A DNA stretch of 64,000 nucleotides from NCBI GenBank assembly GCA_030272155.1, contig CP126196.1, forward strand, positions 5,394,501 to 5,458,500, given 5' to 3'. The notes below the pieces were generated by a model. The model worked only from the letters and a program-made list of their open reading frames with translations, did not search any database and had not been told where the DNA came from. This DNA is from Tetradesmus obliquus (lineage: Eukaryota; Chlorophyta; Chlorophyceae; Sphaeropleales; Scenedesmaceae). Shown here piece by piece: positions 33,211-49,295 of the stretch (its first letter is position 1; each line of letters opens with the position of its first letter). The position numbers and the translations under genes were made by a program.

Positions 33211-34188
33211 GACATCAGGTGGACGTGATGCAGCGAGGCTGGCCTGCTTGTTGTGGCAGAAAAGTCAAGGCCCTGCCAGCGACTCAAGGCACTCAGCGCG
33301 TTGAGCCGCACCTGTTGCCAACATTGTGCTTCGGCGGGGCAGTGGGCAGCTGCTGAAAGGTGTGAGTGGCTGCATGACTGGCACCTGGAAGGCTGGGCAA
33401 TGGGCAGCTGCGCAGGGATATTTTGGTGCGGTGTTGTGTGCCGAGTGCATTGATGTAGATGCTGGGTGTGGGACAGCCTGGTTTCGAGGGGCTTCGCATG
33501 AGTGACTGCTGATTCTCTAAGTTGAAGTTTGATTGTGTTGTGTCGGTGTGTTGCTGCTGGCGGCAGCTACCTGAGTCCTGGCGGGGCCCTGCTGCCAGGC
33601 ACGGCTGAGCAAGCTGGCCAGGCAGCTCCCTTCATCATCAACCTGCACTCAGCTGCAGCCCAAGGCAACAGGACCTGGGGGATGCCGTTGCAATGCAAGC
33701 GCTTGGGCCATGCTGTGTTAGTGACGGAGATCTCACACAGGGCCACCAGCCGGGCAATGTTTGTGCATTCATAACCTAGTAATAGTCCGCAACTGCACTG
33801 CGAGCAGTGTGCTGGTGTGGGGTCTAGCAAGGCCTGTGAAGCTTTCAGGCCACCTGCCCGCAAAGCCAGACATGCTGCTGCTGGCTGCTGTAAAACAGCA
33901 GCAGGGAGGCGCCAAAGCCTCGAACAGGCCCTCTCGGTCGGCGGCTGGAGTGGTCGATGCATTTGAGATGCATATGTTGGATGCCTGTGTGTGCTGGTTG
34001 TCGTGGTGGGAGCTTACCAGAGCGTGCTGCGCCACATGTATTTTGATGTTCCTCAGGTACCCTGGCATTCCTTGAAATATTGCTTGTGTGCCCCTGGTTA
34101 CTGAACGGCACTTGACATCTGTACCTGACTTCTGGAGTGCCAATGGCCGACGCCTTGGCGACTGCCACTGAGATGTCGGCACCCAATG
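33211..34188 (+). other. SBP 3' region
   Basis: No further gene seen. A TGTAA polyadenylation-type signal lies at 33889-33893, about 680 bases after the stop codon, within the usual range for chlorophyte 3' UTRs. Confidence 0.45.
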
Positions 34189-34390
34189 CATTCCTGTGTT
34201 ACATCTGTGAATTGCTCAAGTATGGAATCACCTTGACTGGGTCATTCCTGTGTTGATTTTGTCGACTGCTAAAGTATGGAATCACCTTGACTGGGTCATT
34301 CCTGTGTTGATTCTGTCGACTGCTAAAGTATGGAACCACCTTCACTGGGTCATTCCTGTGTTACATCTGTAGGCTGCTTAAGCAGGGAAT
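34189..34390 (+). repeat. 54-bp minisatellite, about four units
   Basis: cattcctgtgtt starts at 34189, 34243, 34297 and 34351, an exact 54-bp period. Units contain aagtatggaatcaccttgac and tgggtcattcctg. The central two units are nearly identical. Confidence 0.92.
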
Positions 34391-34751
34391 TCAGGTGAAC
34401 TCGAGCATGGGCAGCTTCACTGGTCAATGTGTGGTTCCTGGCCACCAAATTCTGTTGCGTGCATGTGTGTCAAAGAACGCAGGGCAGGCGTGCATTGCTT
34501 GATTGCCTCCGCATGTGTGAGGGTGCAGAGTTGAGCTTGCACCATGGATCGGAGGCTAGTCCGTGATTGAGTCACGGTCAGCTACAGAGGGCTCTGCAGC
34601 TGTGAGGCTGTTTGAATGCCTGATGTCTGTTGTGGTCTGTGCTTGCACCATCTCGCAGAGGCGGTGAGGGCAAACAAGATGCGCACGTGCAGGCGGCAGT
34701 GCTCAGCCTGCACGCAATTATGAAGGGGTGTGCGTGTGTGTGTGCTGATGT

Positions 34752-40587
<5,836 letters not shown>

Positions 40588-40627
40588 GTGATGTGGCATC
40601 CAACACACGCGAAATGTGTTTGTATGC

Positions 40628-40705
40628 TAGGTGTCCAATTTGGTCTACTTGGTATGCGCGCAGGCTTCTATGCTCAAGGATCAGGGATCGAATCCCAGTG
40701 AGAGC
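40628..40705 (+). other. Possible tRNA-like or SINE-like pol III promoter remnant
   Basis: tggtctacttgg resembles an A box and ggatcgaatcc resembles a B box (consensus GGTTCGANTCC, one mismatch) at a plausible spacing. I could not fold a proper cloverleaf or find paired acceptor stems, so this is not called a tRNA. It could be a tRNA-derived SINE fragment or chance. Confidence 0.25.
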
Positions 40706-40742
40706 AGTCTGTTGGGTCGCTGGTCCAAGCTATGCTTGGGTT

Positions 40743-40958
40743 GCTTGATTACTACCAGGTGATGCCCCAGTGCTTGTCTTGCCTAATGGGCAGTTTGAGA
40801 TGACAGCACGTATTGGTGTGGTGCTGAACCGCGTGTATGCGCAGTACAAACATCACCCAGAGGTGTCACGGATATTTGGGGGCCCTGCAGCACGTGTTGT
40901 AGTTGCCTACACCAAAAACAAATCCATTGCATCGCGCCTAATTCGCGCGCGGCACTGA
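40743..40958 (+). pseudogene. Reverse-transcriptase-element C-terminal fragment, possibly Penelope-like
   Basis: An open frame reads LPNGQFEMTARIGVVLNRVY, then HPEVSRIFGGPAARVVVAY and TKNKSIASRLIRARH before a stop at 40956-40958. The spacing of IF..P..., VAY, KNKSI and LIRAR resembles the segment linking the RT and GIY-YIG parts of Penelope-like elements. I see no catalytic RT motif, and the reading upstream is soon lost at the TG tract. The last 36 codons are repeated in the second copy of the 422-bp duplication. Confidence 0.35.
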
Positions 40959-41272
40959 AGTTTAAGTGCCTTACATGTGCTTGCATTTACCATGCTTGCA
41001 TGCTGCTTGCCATGCATGATCACATCACATGGCAGCATCGTACTTTCACTGCCAGAGGCAGTACACGTACAGCTGACACTGTCAGTGTCTTTGTCAGCTG
41101 TACGGCTCCTTCGTGAGCACTTATACTTAGCCTTACACGCATGTGGTCTACGCAGGGTCTGATGAGGCTGTCAAAAGCCGAAACTAGTCATCCTTGTTAA
41201 GGACTTCACGTTCGTCTAAGGCTCCTTACGTACCGCTGCCTGGGTCGCTGACAACCACTTGCTTGTTTACAA
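40851..41272 (+). repeat. 422-bp tandem duplication, copy 1
   Basis: Begins catcacccagaggtgtcacg and ends acttgcttgtttacaa. Followed immediately by a second copy with one visible difference (gccagaggc against gccggaggc). Confidence 0.97.
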
Positions 41273-41694
41273 CATCACCCAGAGGTGTCACGGATATTTG
41301 GGGGCCCTGCAGCACGTGTTGTAGTTGCCTACACCAAAAACAAATCCATTGCATCGCGCCTAATTCGCGCGCGGCACTGAAGTTTAAGTGCCTTACATGT
41401 GCTTGCATTTACCATGCTTGCATGCTGCTTGCCATGCATGATCACATCACATGGCAGCATCGTACTTTCACTGCCGGAGGCAGTACACGTACAGCTGACA
41501 CTGTCAGTGTCTTTGTCAGCTGTACGGCTCCTTCGTGAGCACTTATACTTAGCCTTACACGCATGTGGTCTACGCAGGGTCTGATGAGGCTGTCAAAAGC
41601 CGAAACTAGTCATCCTTGTTAAGGACTTCACGTTCGTCTAAGGCTCCTTACGTACCGCTGCCTGGGTCGCTGACAACCACTTGCTTGTTTACAA
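41273..41694 (+). repeat. 422-bp tandem duplication, copy 2
   Basis: Head-to-tail second copy of 40851-41272. It carries the coding remnant HHPEVSRIFGGPAARVVV again and ends directly at the G-rich tract. Confidence 0.97.
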
Positions 41695-42020
41695 TAAGCG
41701 GGCGCGCGGGCGCGCGGGCGCGCGGGCGGGCGGGGGGGCGGGGGGGCGGGGGGGTGGGGGTGTGGGGGTGGGTGTGTGGGTGTGTGGGGGTGTGGGTGTG
41801 TGGGTGTGTGGGGGTGTGGGTGTGGGTGTGGGTGTGTGGGTGTGGGTGTGGGTGTGTGGGTGGGGGGGGGGTGGGGGTGTGTGGGTGTGGGGGGGTGGGG
41901 GGGGGGTGGGGGGGGGGTGGGGGTGGGGGGGGGTGGGGGGGGGGTGGGGGTGGGTGGGGGTGGGGGGGTGTGGGGGTGTGTGTGTGAAAGGGAGCGGGAG
42001 CGGGAGCGGGAGGGGGGTGT
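41695..42020 (+). repeat. G-rich tract (GGGCGC, GGGGGTG, GGGAGC units)
   Basis: About 325 bp nearly free of A and C on this strand: gcgggcgcgcgg units, then gtgggggtgtgggtgtg units, then gagcgggagcggga. Many runs of three or more G give strong G-quadruplex potential on this strand. Open frames here encode only Gly/Val/Trp or Pro/His/Thr. Confidence 0.95.
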
Positions 42021-44026
42021 ACGGCAGGGGGCTGATGAAAGGCCTAAGACTGCCGTCCACTGCATGCAGGACTCACAGCGTAGCATGTGCCACTGAACTG
42101 CCACCCCATCATGTGATCACATGTACTTCATGAAGTAGCATGTGTGCGAAGTTGCGTCTCAGGGTGATGCACAAAGCTGGTTGGCCTCGCTGTGTTGATG
42201 TACATGCCAGCTGGGCGCAGCACTGTCATATGTTGTGTGGAGGGCCAAAGATCACTTGAGTTGCAGGGAGGGCATGTGCAGAGAGCTTCAGCTATGTTGC
42301 CGCCTCACTGCAACAGGCATGCGAACATCACATTAGCGCAGCTGCCCTCTGCCATGGTGGTGCGTTTTGTTTCTGACGATGTTTGGGGTGGATCTGGTGT
42401 TTGCAGGCTGGCTGCTCGGCTGATTGCTGACTACCTTGTTCTTGCCTGGAATCACAGGAATGTCTGCAAGCATGATAATGCAATAGTGCTCCCTCCCCTC
42501 CCCCCTTCTCCTGTTCTTTCAGCCGCTCCTTTGGGGCGCGGGGCCGATGGCGACGTTGCTATGGCTTAAATGGTAACATGATGATGATGATTATCGCAGC
42601 TGCAGCTGTTGTGGCGCGACGCTGCACTTCCCCGGCCACGCAAAGCAGTTGAACACATGGCTGAAAGCGTTTGCATGCTCAGAGCCTACTGACGGGAGTC
42701 ATGCGTGCATGCGTTGGTATGTGGCATTGCACTGGCGGAAAGTGCGCGCAGATAATGTTGCTGCGTTGGCTGGATCCACAGCTGTGCGCAGCTTGCTTGC
42801 AGCACCTGGGAGCTGTTGTTTGTGTGTGCTGTAGCGCACAACAGCGCGCTACGGTTATATCCATGGCGTATGGGGCCATCCTTCGTCTGCGTTGCGCCAA
42901 GCAGGCAGCTGGCCGGGCTCTGCGAGCAGCACTGTTTTGCTGGCTAGCAGCAACACCTTTAGCACGCACACGCGGCTGCAGACTCTTTTGTACGGAATCA
43001 AGCCTTGCTGCTAGAGGGTTACACCAGTCCCTTGGCCCCTGCCGCGCATATAGCAACGCTGCGCGTGTAGGTTGGTGCAGGGAGGGACGATGTGCACACC
43101 GCATGCAGTCCTCATGCAGGCCTCGGTACCCGTCTGTGCTGGCTATGTCGTGCCACGGTGTGTCGCTGGCGTGGTGTCCCGTCATTTGGCAACTGCGACT
43201 TGCAGTTGCAACAATTGTACCACTGAAATCATTTTACGGTGTGTTCTGTAGGAGTATAAGATTTGCATGGTGGAGGAGGGTTAGTGCGGAGAAGGGTTGA
43301 GCTTTAAAGGGGGTCTTGGGGGCTGCTGTGTCAGTGGCGGCTTGCATATAGCTTGGCATTAGCGTCTCTGCCATGTAGACGCAGCTCAGACTCTCCAATT
43401 TGAATTGTGACTGCTACATTCAGCTTGCTACCTGGCAAAACAATTGTCTGAAAGCCAAACGGTTTATGGTAGTTAAATGCGCACAATTTTACCCGCGACA
43501 GCTACATGCATGAATGTCGGGAGCAGTATCAGCTGATCAGGCTGCAGCCTGAGTGCCAAGCTGCCATTCGCTTGAGGTGTACAGCATGGATTACCACCAA
43601 ATGCTTTCCAAAATTTAGCAGCTCTTTTTACAACATTCTGCCTCGTGTGAAAGGCACACAGGACGTCGGGTCAGTCGAAATGGCACTTGGGTGACGCCTT
43701 GTCCTATTGGCAAACCCCCAACCTTACCTTCTCAAGCAGAGTCTGGAAGCTCTCCAACATGTAGTTCTTCATTTGAAGTGTTGTCGTCGTTTTTTTTTGA
43801 CACAAAAGACACCTGCAAGCCATCAGCTGGAACAGAACCGCGAAGTTCATGAATGGCCAGCTCACTTCCAGGAGTTCATCAGTATATAATGTTTTGCTAG
43901 TACTAAAAAAGCCGCAAGCAGTTGATACTTTAGCCGTTCACCTGTCGCTGGCAGGGATCAGGGGTAGTGCTGTTCACTTGATGTCTTGCGTAGTAAAGAA
44001 GCATCTGCACTGCATATTTGACTGTG
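42021..44026. other. Unassigned interval with a possible LINE-type remnant
   Basis: At 42352-42480 a plus-strand frame reads MVVRFVSDDVWGG, then RLAARLIADYLVLAWNHRNV. The AW.HRN pattern is seen near the C-terminus of many non-LTR retrotransposon proteins. Downstream, near 42605, another frame gives CSCCGATLHFPGHAKQ, a zinc-finger-like spacing. Together they hint at a decayed element, but no RT motif was found. From 43300 to 44026 I see nothing recognisable. Confidence 0.3.
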
Positions 44027-44357
44027 TATGCTGCGCTGCAGCAGTAACAGTTACATTTGTTACATTGGTAGACGACTCGCAGCTGGATCAATCCAGCAAG
44101 GAAAACCGAAGGCATCAGGCCACAACAAGACAAAACAGGAACGGGTGGGAAGGGCGGGAGTCGCAAAGCGACAAAACAGGAACATACAGTGCCCTGCGGC
44201 AAGCCCAGCATAAATCACCCACAGTGGCGGAACACCTGCCAGACCCAAAACCTCAGCAAAGACCCACCCAGCATAGCCCGCCCTGAATAGGACTGCTTTG
44301 CTAGGCATAAACACCATAAATGGTGAATTTATGCTGCGCTGCAGCAGTAACAGTTAC
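44027..44357. repeat. Direct repeat pair in the element's 3' region
   Basis: tatgctgcgctgcagcagta followed by acagttac occurs at 44027-44055 and again at 44330-44357, about 300 bp apart. Split direct repeats near the end are typical of PAT-type DIRS elements, in which they allow formation of a circular intermediate. I infer but cannot prove that this pair is part of that structure. Confidence 0.6.
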
Positions 44358-44382
44358 GCAACCACTCTACACAGATAACGAG

Positions 44383-45637
44383 TCACACGTACAGAGTAAT
44401 CGTCGCACCTGCCACCACCATCCATGAGCACAAAGCACGCACAGCAGCGTCACCCTGCACAACACGAGCATACAGATCGATCATGCCCGCTGATTTCCAC
44501 TTCAGCCAAACACGAATGGTCTCACGCGACACACCTGCAGCCATCATGGCTGACACAGCACCAATGCGCAGGGAGTGAGACGAAAAGCCAGCAACAGGCA
44601 CACCGCCGCAATAGCGCTGCACAAAGCTGACAACCTGCCCATACACAAAAGCCTCACTAAGCTGACGCCGAGAAGACCCTAGAGGGGCCAGCAGAGGGCG
44701 GTCAGCAGCCCAAGTACGGCGCGCTGCACAGTGCTCAAACAGCAACCGAAACACGCGGCGCCAAAAGTCACCTCCATTAGGGCCTCGCTCAGAACCCAGG
44801 TGTAGAGGGATCACCCAATCTGCAAAGGCGCGCGGCTGCAGACGCTGCTTCAACACCCTTGCATGCGGTAGCACGCGACCGCTGCTGACCTGCAAATCAC
44901 CAACAGTTAAACCCGCCAAAGAAGTGCCACGCAGCCCTGTCAGCATGCCCAAAAGCATTGTCACTACCGGCAGCTGCAAAACATGCGCTGTAGCGGAACC
45001 GCCACTGCTGTTCAACGGCTGCACGGCCGTCAACGCACGCTCCAGCATGCTGGCAAGCAAAGGCTGACGCTCCACTGCAGGAGCCACCGGCACAAGGATG
45101 CGGCCTAAACTGCTCATGAACAAACGATGCTGCGCATCCGCCACCACAGGCACACCCAAGCCCAGTAGGTTAGGCACACCATTGATGGCAGACACACCGC
45201 ACGCCAGAGAACTGGCACAAACTGGCCAGTTGGCCGCAACAGAACCAGTCTGCGCCTGATGCGCCGCAAACAGATGTACCGCCTCGCGCGTCGCGGGCAG
45301 GCACGGCAGCTCAGGATCATGAGCACAGCAGAACTCAGCAAACAAGCGGAAAGTTGACATGTACTGAGAGGCAGTGCTGTCGGCGAACGCACAGTGCGCT
45401 GCACAACACGCCGCGCTCGCTGCTGCTCGCTGCTGGATACAACCTGCTAACTGCCCACTCACACAACTGCAGCCAGGGACGGCCCTCAGCATCCACCTCG
45501 CAGTCATACCTAACTGCTGCTGCTGCTGCTGCTGCTGCACGCCTGGGCCTAGCCCGCTCCGCCAGCAAGTCTAACACCTGAGCGCCAGACAAACTGCTGC
45601 TTGCTAGCCCTCCAGGCACATCGCCAGCAGCGGCCAT
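44383..45637 (-). pseudogene. Tyrosine recombinase of the DIRS-like element
   Basis: Phage-integrase-type recombinase that would integrate the circular cDNA. Catalytic motifs visible: first Arg in LTGLRGTSLAGLT, the H-x-x-R box in HSLRIGAVSAMMAAGV, and the Tyr in MIDLYARV near the C-terminus. The SAM-like N-terminal domain reads ADSTASQYMSTFRLFAEFC. The N-terminus is in two frames: MAAAGDVPGGLASSSLSG from 45637 continues to about 45400, where the reading must move to the frame that carries the catalytic domain. A CTG run at 45511-45540 lies between them. Stop at 44383. Confidence 0.88.
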
Positions 45638-46572
45638 TTAGCACGGATCAAACCCCGGGGCCCGCGCCTGAACATTGCACCCAGCGGCAGGCAGCGCACA
45701 GACTTAGCACGGGACAGCAGCACAGGGTACCATGCAGAGGATGGGAAGTCAGGCACGAGCAAGGTACACGACACATAAGATGTGCTGTGCAGCTTCTTCA
45801 GCACCCGACCAATGAGAGCCCATGGGGGTGCACAGTAAGCATTTTCCCCCTCCCAATCCTGCAGCAAAGCATTAGCCCCTACTGCCCCCTCGCCGCCCAA
45901 CATGCTGTAGAACCTGGGCAGCTTAGCATTGCCAGCTGCTGCAAACAAATCGACGCTGTGGGGGCCATACCAAGCCTCTAGCTGCCTGAACACGCGCTGA
46001 TCCAACATCCATTCTGCATCACACTTGAAGCGCGACAGAGAGTCTGCTGGATTGGCCTCAGACTTGACCAGCCTGGGCAGCAGCGTGATGCGCTGCCTGT
46101 CACAAAGCCAAAAGATCTTGCGCAGAACACGCATGAGGTCAATGCTCCCAGACGCCCAATGCTTGATGCCATAGTATGCAGCAGAGTTATCAATCACACA
46201 CTCCACAACATGCTGCTGCAGCACAGGACGCGCCGCTCGCAGCGCAAAATGAACTGCAGCCAGCTCTCGAACCATGATGTGCTTGCGCCGCATGCCAGGT
46301 GCCCAGCGCCCCTGCTGCTGCAGGACGCTGGAGCCTGCATGGATCAGCGCACCCCAGCCTTCATCAGATGCATATGTAATCACCACACGCGAAACTTCTG
46401 GCGGCCAAATGCAGCTGCCATTCCAGCGCCGCGGGAACGCAGCCAGCACCTTCACATCGCGCACTGCCTGGTTACTGAGCTTCACCTTGGCAGCCCAGCT
46501 GCCCTTGCCCTTCAGAGCAGCATAAAGCTCACGCGCAAAAAAACTTGGCACCGCTAAAAGCCAGAGACACAC
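45604..46572 (-). pseudogene. RNase H and methyltransferase-like region of the DIRS-like element
   Basis: RNase H catalytic residues fit: Asp in VITYASDEGWGALIH, Glu in VRELAAVHFALRAA, Asp in VECVIDNSAAYYG, and Asp in NPADSLSR. The following part (VDLFAAAGNAKLPRFYS, YCAPPWALIGRVLKKL, LLVPDFPSSAWYPVL) is the conserved segment after RNase H in DIRS-type elements. A frame change near 46570-46585, at a TG run, separates it from the RT part, although the sense clearly continues (RLVARLASL, then AVPSFFARELYAAL). Confidence 0.88.
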
Positions 46573-47491
46573 ACAGACAGGCTAGCCAAGCGCGCCACCA
46601 ACCTGGCTGGCACCCAACGCCCTGACCTGCTGACCTCAGACAGCACCGCCTTGGCACATGCCTTGATCTTCACAAGTTTGTCATCTGGAATCAAAAAGAC
46701 GCCGCTGGCAGTGTCCACCCACAGACCCAAATGCAGCTTACGATTTTCTAGCTCCCACGAAGATTTCTTTTCACTAGCTTTCAGGCCCAGATATGACAGC
46801 AGCGCTTTTGCATACGCCACGCCGCCTGGGCCATCAGCTCCTGGAGCAAACAGCAGCAGAAAGTCGTCAAGAAATTGCGATTGCGAATAGGTGCGCTGCT
46901 GACCTCACCGCCCTCTGCAGGGATTGCAGGGGGGTCTGCCAGCCAAGCGCCAATCTGCCTGCTGAGCCGCATGAACCATGCAGGTGAGCCACTCCATCCG
47001 AAAGGCAGCGCCACCATCCGATAGCACACACCCTGCACCTGGAACCCAAAATACTTCTGATACTCAGGGTGAATGAACATGTGAAAGTAGCCATCTGCCA
47101 AATCAAACGCACTCATGCTGTCGTGAGGCTTGATAGCCTCGCGCAGGGTGTACAAATGGTCGTAAGCAGTAGGATACTCTGGGCCACAGGAGTTACAGGG
47201 CCGGCAGTCAACTGCCAGCCTGTAGCCACCTGAATGCTTAGGCACAAGAAACGCAAAGTTGCACCACTCGAGAGAATCAACCACTTTGATGGCCTCAATG
47301 CTGATGTAATGATCACCCAATGCCTCCCACGCCTGCAGCTGCTCACCCTCCAACCAGAGCCCGCCATAGTCGTAAGGCTGCGGTGGCTGATCAAACTGTG
47401 GAACAACCCCATACCGCAGTGCCTGCACAAGCTCAGGATCTGCACCCAAAGCTTCCCACCGCCCTGCCAAACCCTGCAATCTCCTCCACAT
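46554..47491 (-). pseudogene. Reverse transcriptase of the DIRS-like element (frameshifted)
   Basis: RT fingers and palm: WCNFAFLVPKHSGGYRLAVD, then MSAFDLADGYFHMFIHPEYQ (motif A Asp), and LPFGWSGSPAWFMRL. The catalytic motif C appears as QFLDDFLLLF, but in another frame. The shift falls near 46873-46888, in the repeated aatcgcaat. The shifted frame continues as AKALLSYLGLKASEKKSSW to 46554. The upstream gag-like ORF overlaps the first part near 47491. Confidence 0.88.
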
Positions 47492-47697
47492 GACACATAA
47501 CGCTCACCGGCTGCGCCGTCCGCAGCCTGCTGGCGGGTGTTGTAGGGGTGCCTGCCGCCCTGCTGCTGCTGCTGCTGCTGGCCAGTCCGGTCTCGCCGAC
47601 CACGGCCGCTGCCGCGCCCCTGCTGCTCTGCTGTGTAGTCCCGGGAGGCACCCTGCTTGATAGCAGTGGTGACCTTCTTGTCCCTGAAGCTGGCCAC
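47492..47697 (-). pseudogene. gag-like ORF end of the DIRS-like element
   Basis: Reads FRDKKVTTAIKQGASRDYT, then a Gly/Arg/Gln-rich stretch (GRGSGRGRRDRTG plus poly-Gln) and HPYNTRQQAADGAAGERYV before passing the start of the RT frame. The basic, low-complexity composition suits a nucleic-acid-binding ORF1. No ATG is seen in frame at its start, so the 5' part is missing, spliced or shifted. Confidence 0.55.
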
Positions 47698-48492
47698 AGC
47701 ACAGTGGGGTAGGGTACGAACCTAGCATCCCAGATATGAGACAAAGCCACATAGCACACAAACAGAAAGCCATGCTGGCACAGCAACCTGCTGCTTGTGG
47801 TAGGTACAGCAAGGCACAGCTGCTGGACCTGCTGCCTTGGTTTGCTTGCATGTCAGCTGTCCTGCAGGCACCTCACCTGCTTGCAGCGCCCGCTCCAAAC
47901 TGCTAGTTTTTTCAGCTCCGGATTTCAGCGTGATCACACAAGATGAATGTCTGCAGGAGAGTGTGTGGACTGGCAGCACTCAACCAACTGTGCTCAACCA
48001 CCCTAGCTGCACACGCGCAGCAGCTGCCTGTAATGCTGAAACGTTGATCGGTGATAAGCAACAAGATTAGCAGCAGCAGCGCAGCGCACAACGTACAAGG
48101 CCAGACAGCAGACCGCAACAACAGCGGCAGGGCACTTGGCACACCACAACTGCAGAGCCTGATCAGCCAGCAAGTGCTGCCTAAAAGTAGAACCGGTTAC
48201 ATGAATACATATGTGCTTACAGCAGCGCCCTATAGCAGCAGAAAGCAGCAGATAACAAACCCGCGAAATTCAAAGAGTCGGGGCGTAACAGGTGGTTTGC
48301 AAGCACTATACTCAAGTTACACAGCACCCCATACAGTGGCTCAATTTGATTTAGATTCGATGTTGAAAGTTGCATTTAATGAGTATGCTACCTTTGCGCT
48401 ACTTTCGTACCAGTGCCTAGTGAAGGCCGGTCAAACTCCAGGTTCCTGCAGACATTAGGTTGACCTGACATGTTATTTCTGTTTGCACTGCT
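47690..48492 (-). repeat. 5' terminal region of the DIRS-like element
   Basis: Inverted copy of 27629-28452 in this window, about 20 kb apart. The only larger differences are short indels (for example a cagcttgacacag segment present only in the solo copy). It contains an open frame starting MISNKISSSSAA at 48051 (+) that is antisense to the element; the same frame is conserved in the solo copy. Confidence 0.85.
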
Positions 48493-48531
48493 AGTTTAAG
48501 CACAGCTGACACCTTCACATGTGTTTGATTC

Positions 48532-49239
48532 ATGCCTGCAGGGTGGCTGTCCATGGTGCGCAAGCACCCTTTGGGATGGCAGAGCAACCGCAAGTCAATG
48601 GGCGCGCGGGTGGCGGCGGTGGTGGCGGTGCTCACGGTGCTAGCCATCGCCGGCAGTCCAAAGGGTGCGGCAGGCTATTACAGAGTACACTGGCCTAAGC
48701 ATGCTGCTCAAATTAAACAGGACCTGAATTCCTTCTGCATGACCCACTACAAGAACTTCAAGCAGTATGGCACGGTGGCAACACCCAAGCACAAGGGCAG
48801 ACCCCTAAAAGTCCCAGATGACGTGGCATCAAAGGCCAGTGAAACATTCAAAGCTGGCAAGGTAGTCATGGCCTACCCAAGTGCAGAGGCAAAGAAGAAA
48901 GTCGACGTGCATGTATGGTGGACATCAATCAAACTTGCTTGTCAGGAAAATGAGTACCTGGGTGGCCTGTGCAGGAAGTACAACATCAGGCCCAAGCAAC
49001 TGCTGAAGCGCATGAAAGCTGTTGACCCCAACCTGGTGCGCAGAAGAATAGATGTGAAGATGGACCTGACAGACCAGCAGAAAGACAGGCGAAAGGCTGC
49101 AGCAGAGAGGCTCTTCAGGATGTTCCAGGATGAGCCAGACTTGCTGAGCATGTTGGTTTTTACATCAGGTCGGCGCGCTGGATGCGTCCTGGCTCCAGCA
49201 TTTAACGCTGCTGCACATGTGATCATTTTCCATTCTTGA
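48532..49239 (+). pseudogene. Helix-turn-helix transposase N-terminal fragment (Tc1/mariner-like)
   Basis: Reads KHPLGWQSNRKSMGARV, then a segment with KNFKQYGTVATPKHKGRP and LKVPDDVASKASETF (the pattern of a transposase linker between two helix-turn-helix halves). YLGGLCRKYNIRPKQLLKRM follows as a second helix-turn-helix, and MDLTDQQKDRRKAAAERLF is the segment before the DDE domain. It breaks off after DEPDLLSMLVFTS, where a catalytic Asp of the type VWLDE would be expected, and the frame then runs into non-homologous sequence. So it is truncated before the catalytic core. It lies about 40 bp from the end of the DIRS-like element. Confidence 0.6.
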
Positions 49240-49250
49240 CTTTGGCGCAC

Positions 49251-49282
<32 letters not shown>

Positions 49283-49295
49283 CCGCCATTGCCAG

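Larger units (their letters stand above)
44027..48492 (-). mobile_element. DIRS/PAT-like tyrosine-recombinase retrotransposon (decayed)
   Basis: Read on the minus strand, the order is: 5' terminal region (47700-48492), gag-like Gln/Arg/Gly-rich ORF, reverse transcriptase, RNase H with the downstream DIRS-type methyltransferase-like region, tyrosine recombinase, then a 3' region. This order and the recombinase in place of an integrase define DIRS/Ngaro/PAT elements, known from Volvox (kangaroo) and Chlamydomonas. The 3' region holds a direct repeat pair at 44027-44055 and 44330-44357. At least three frame changes are needed for full-length products, so this copy looks inactive unless they are sequencing errors. 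Outer limits are approximate; the 5' limit is set by the match to 27629-28452. Confidence 0.9.

Noticed and set aside
40628-40705. tRNA gene
   Set aside because: A and B box-like words are present but no acceptor or anticodon stems could be paired.
41616-42133. Gly/Val/Trp and Pro/His/Thr frames
   Set aside because: They only translate the G-rich tract.
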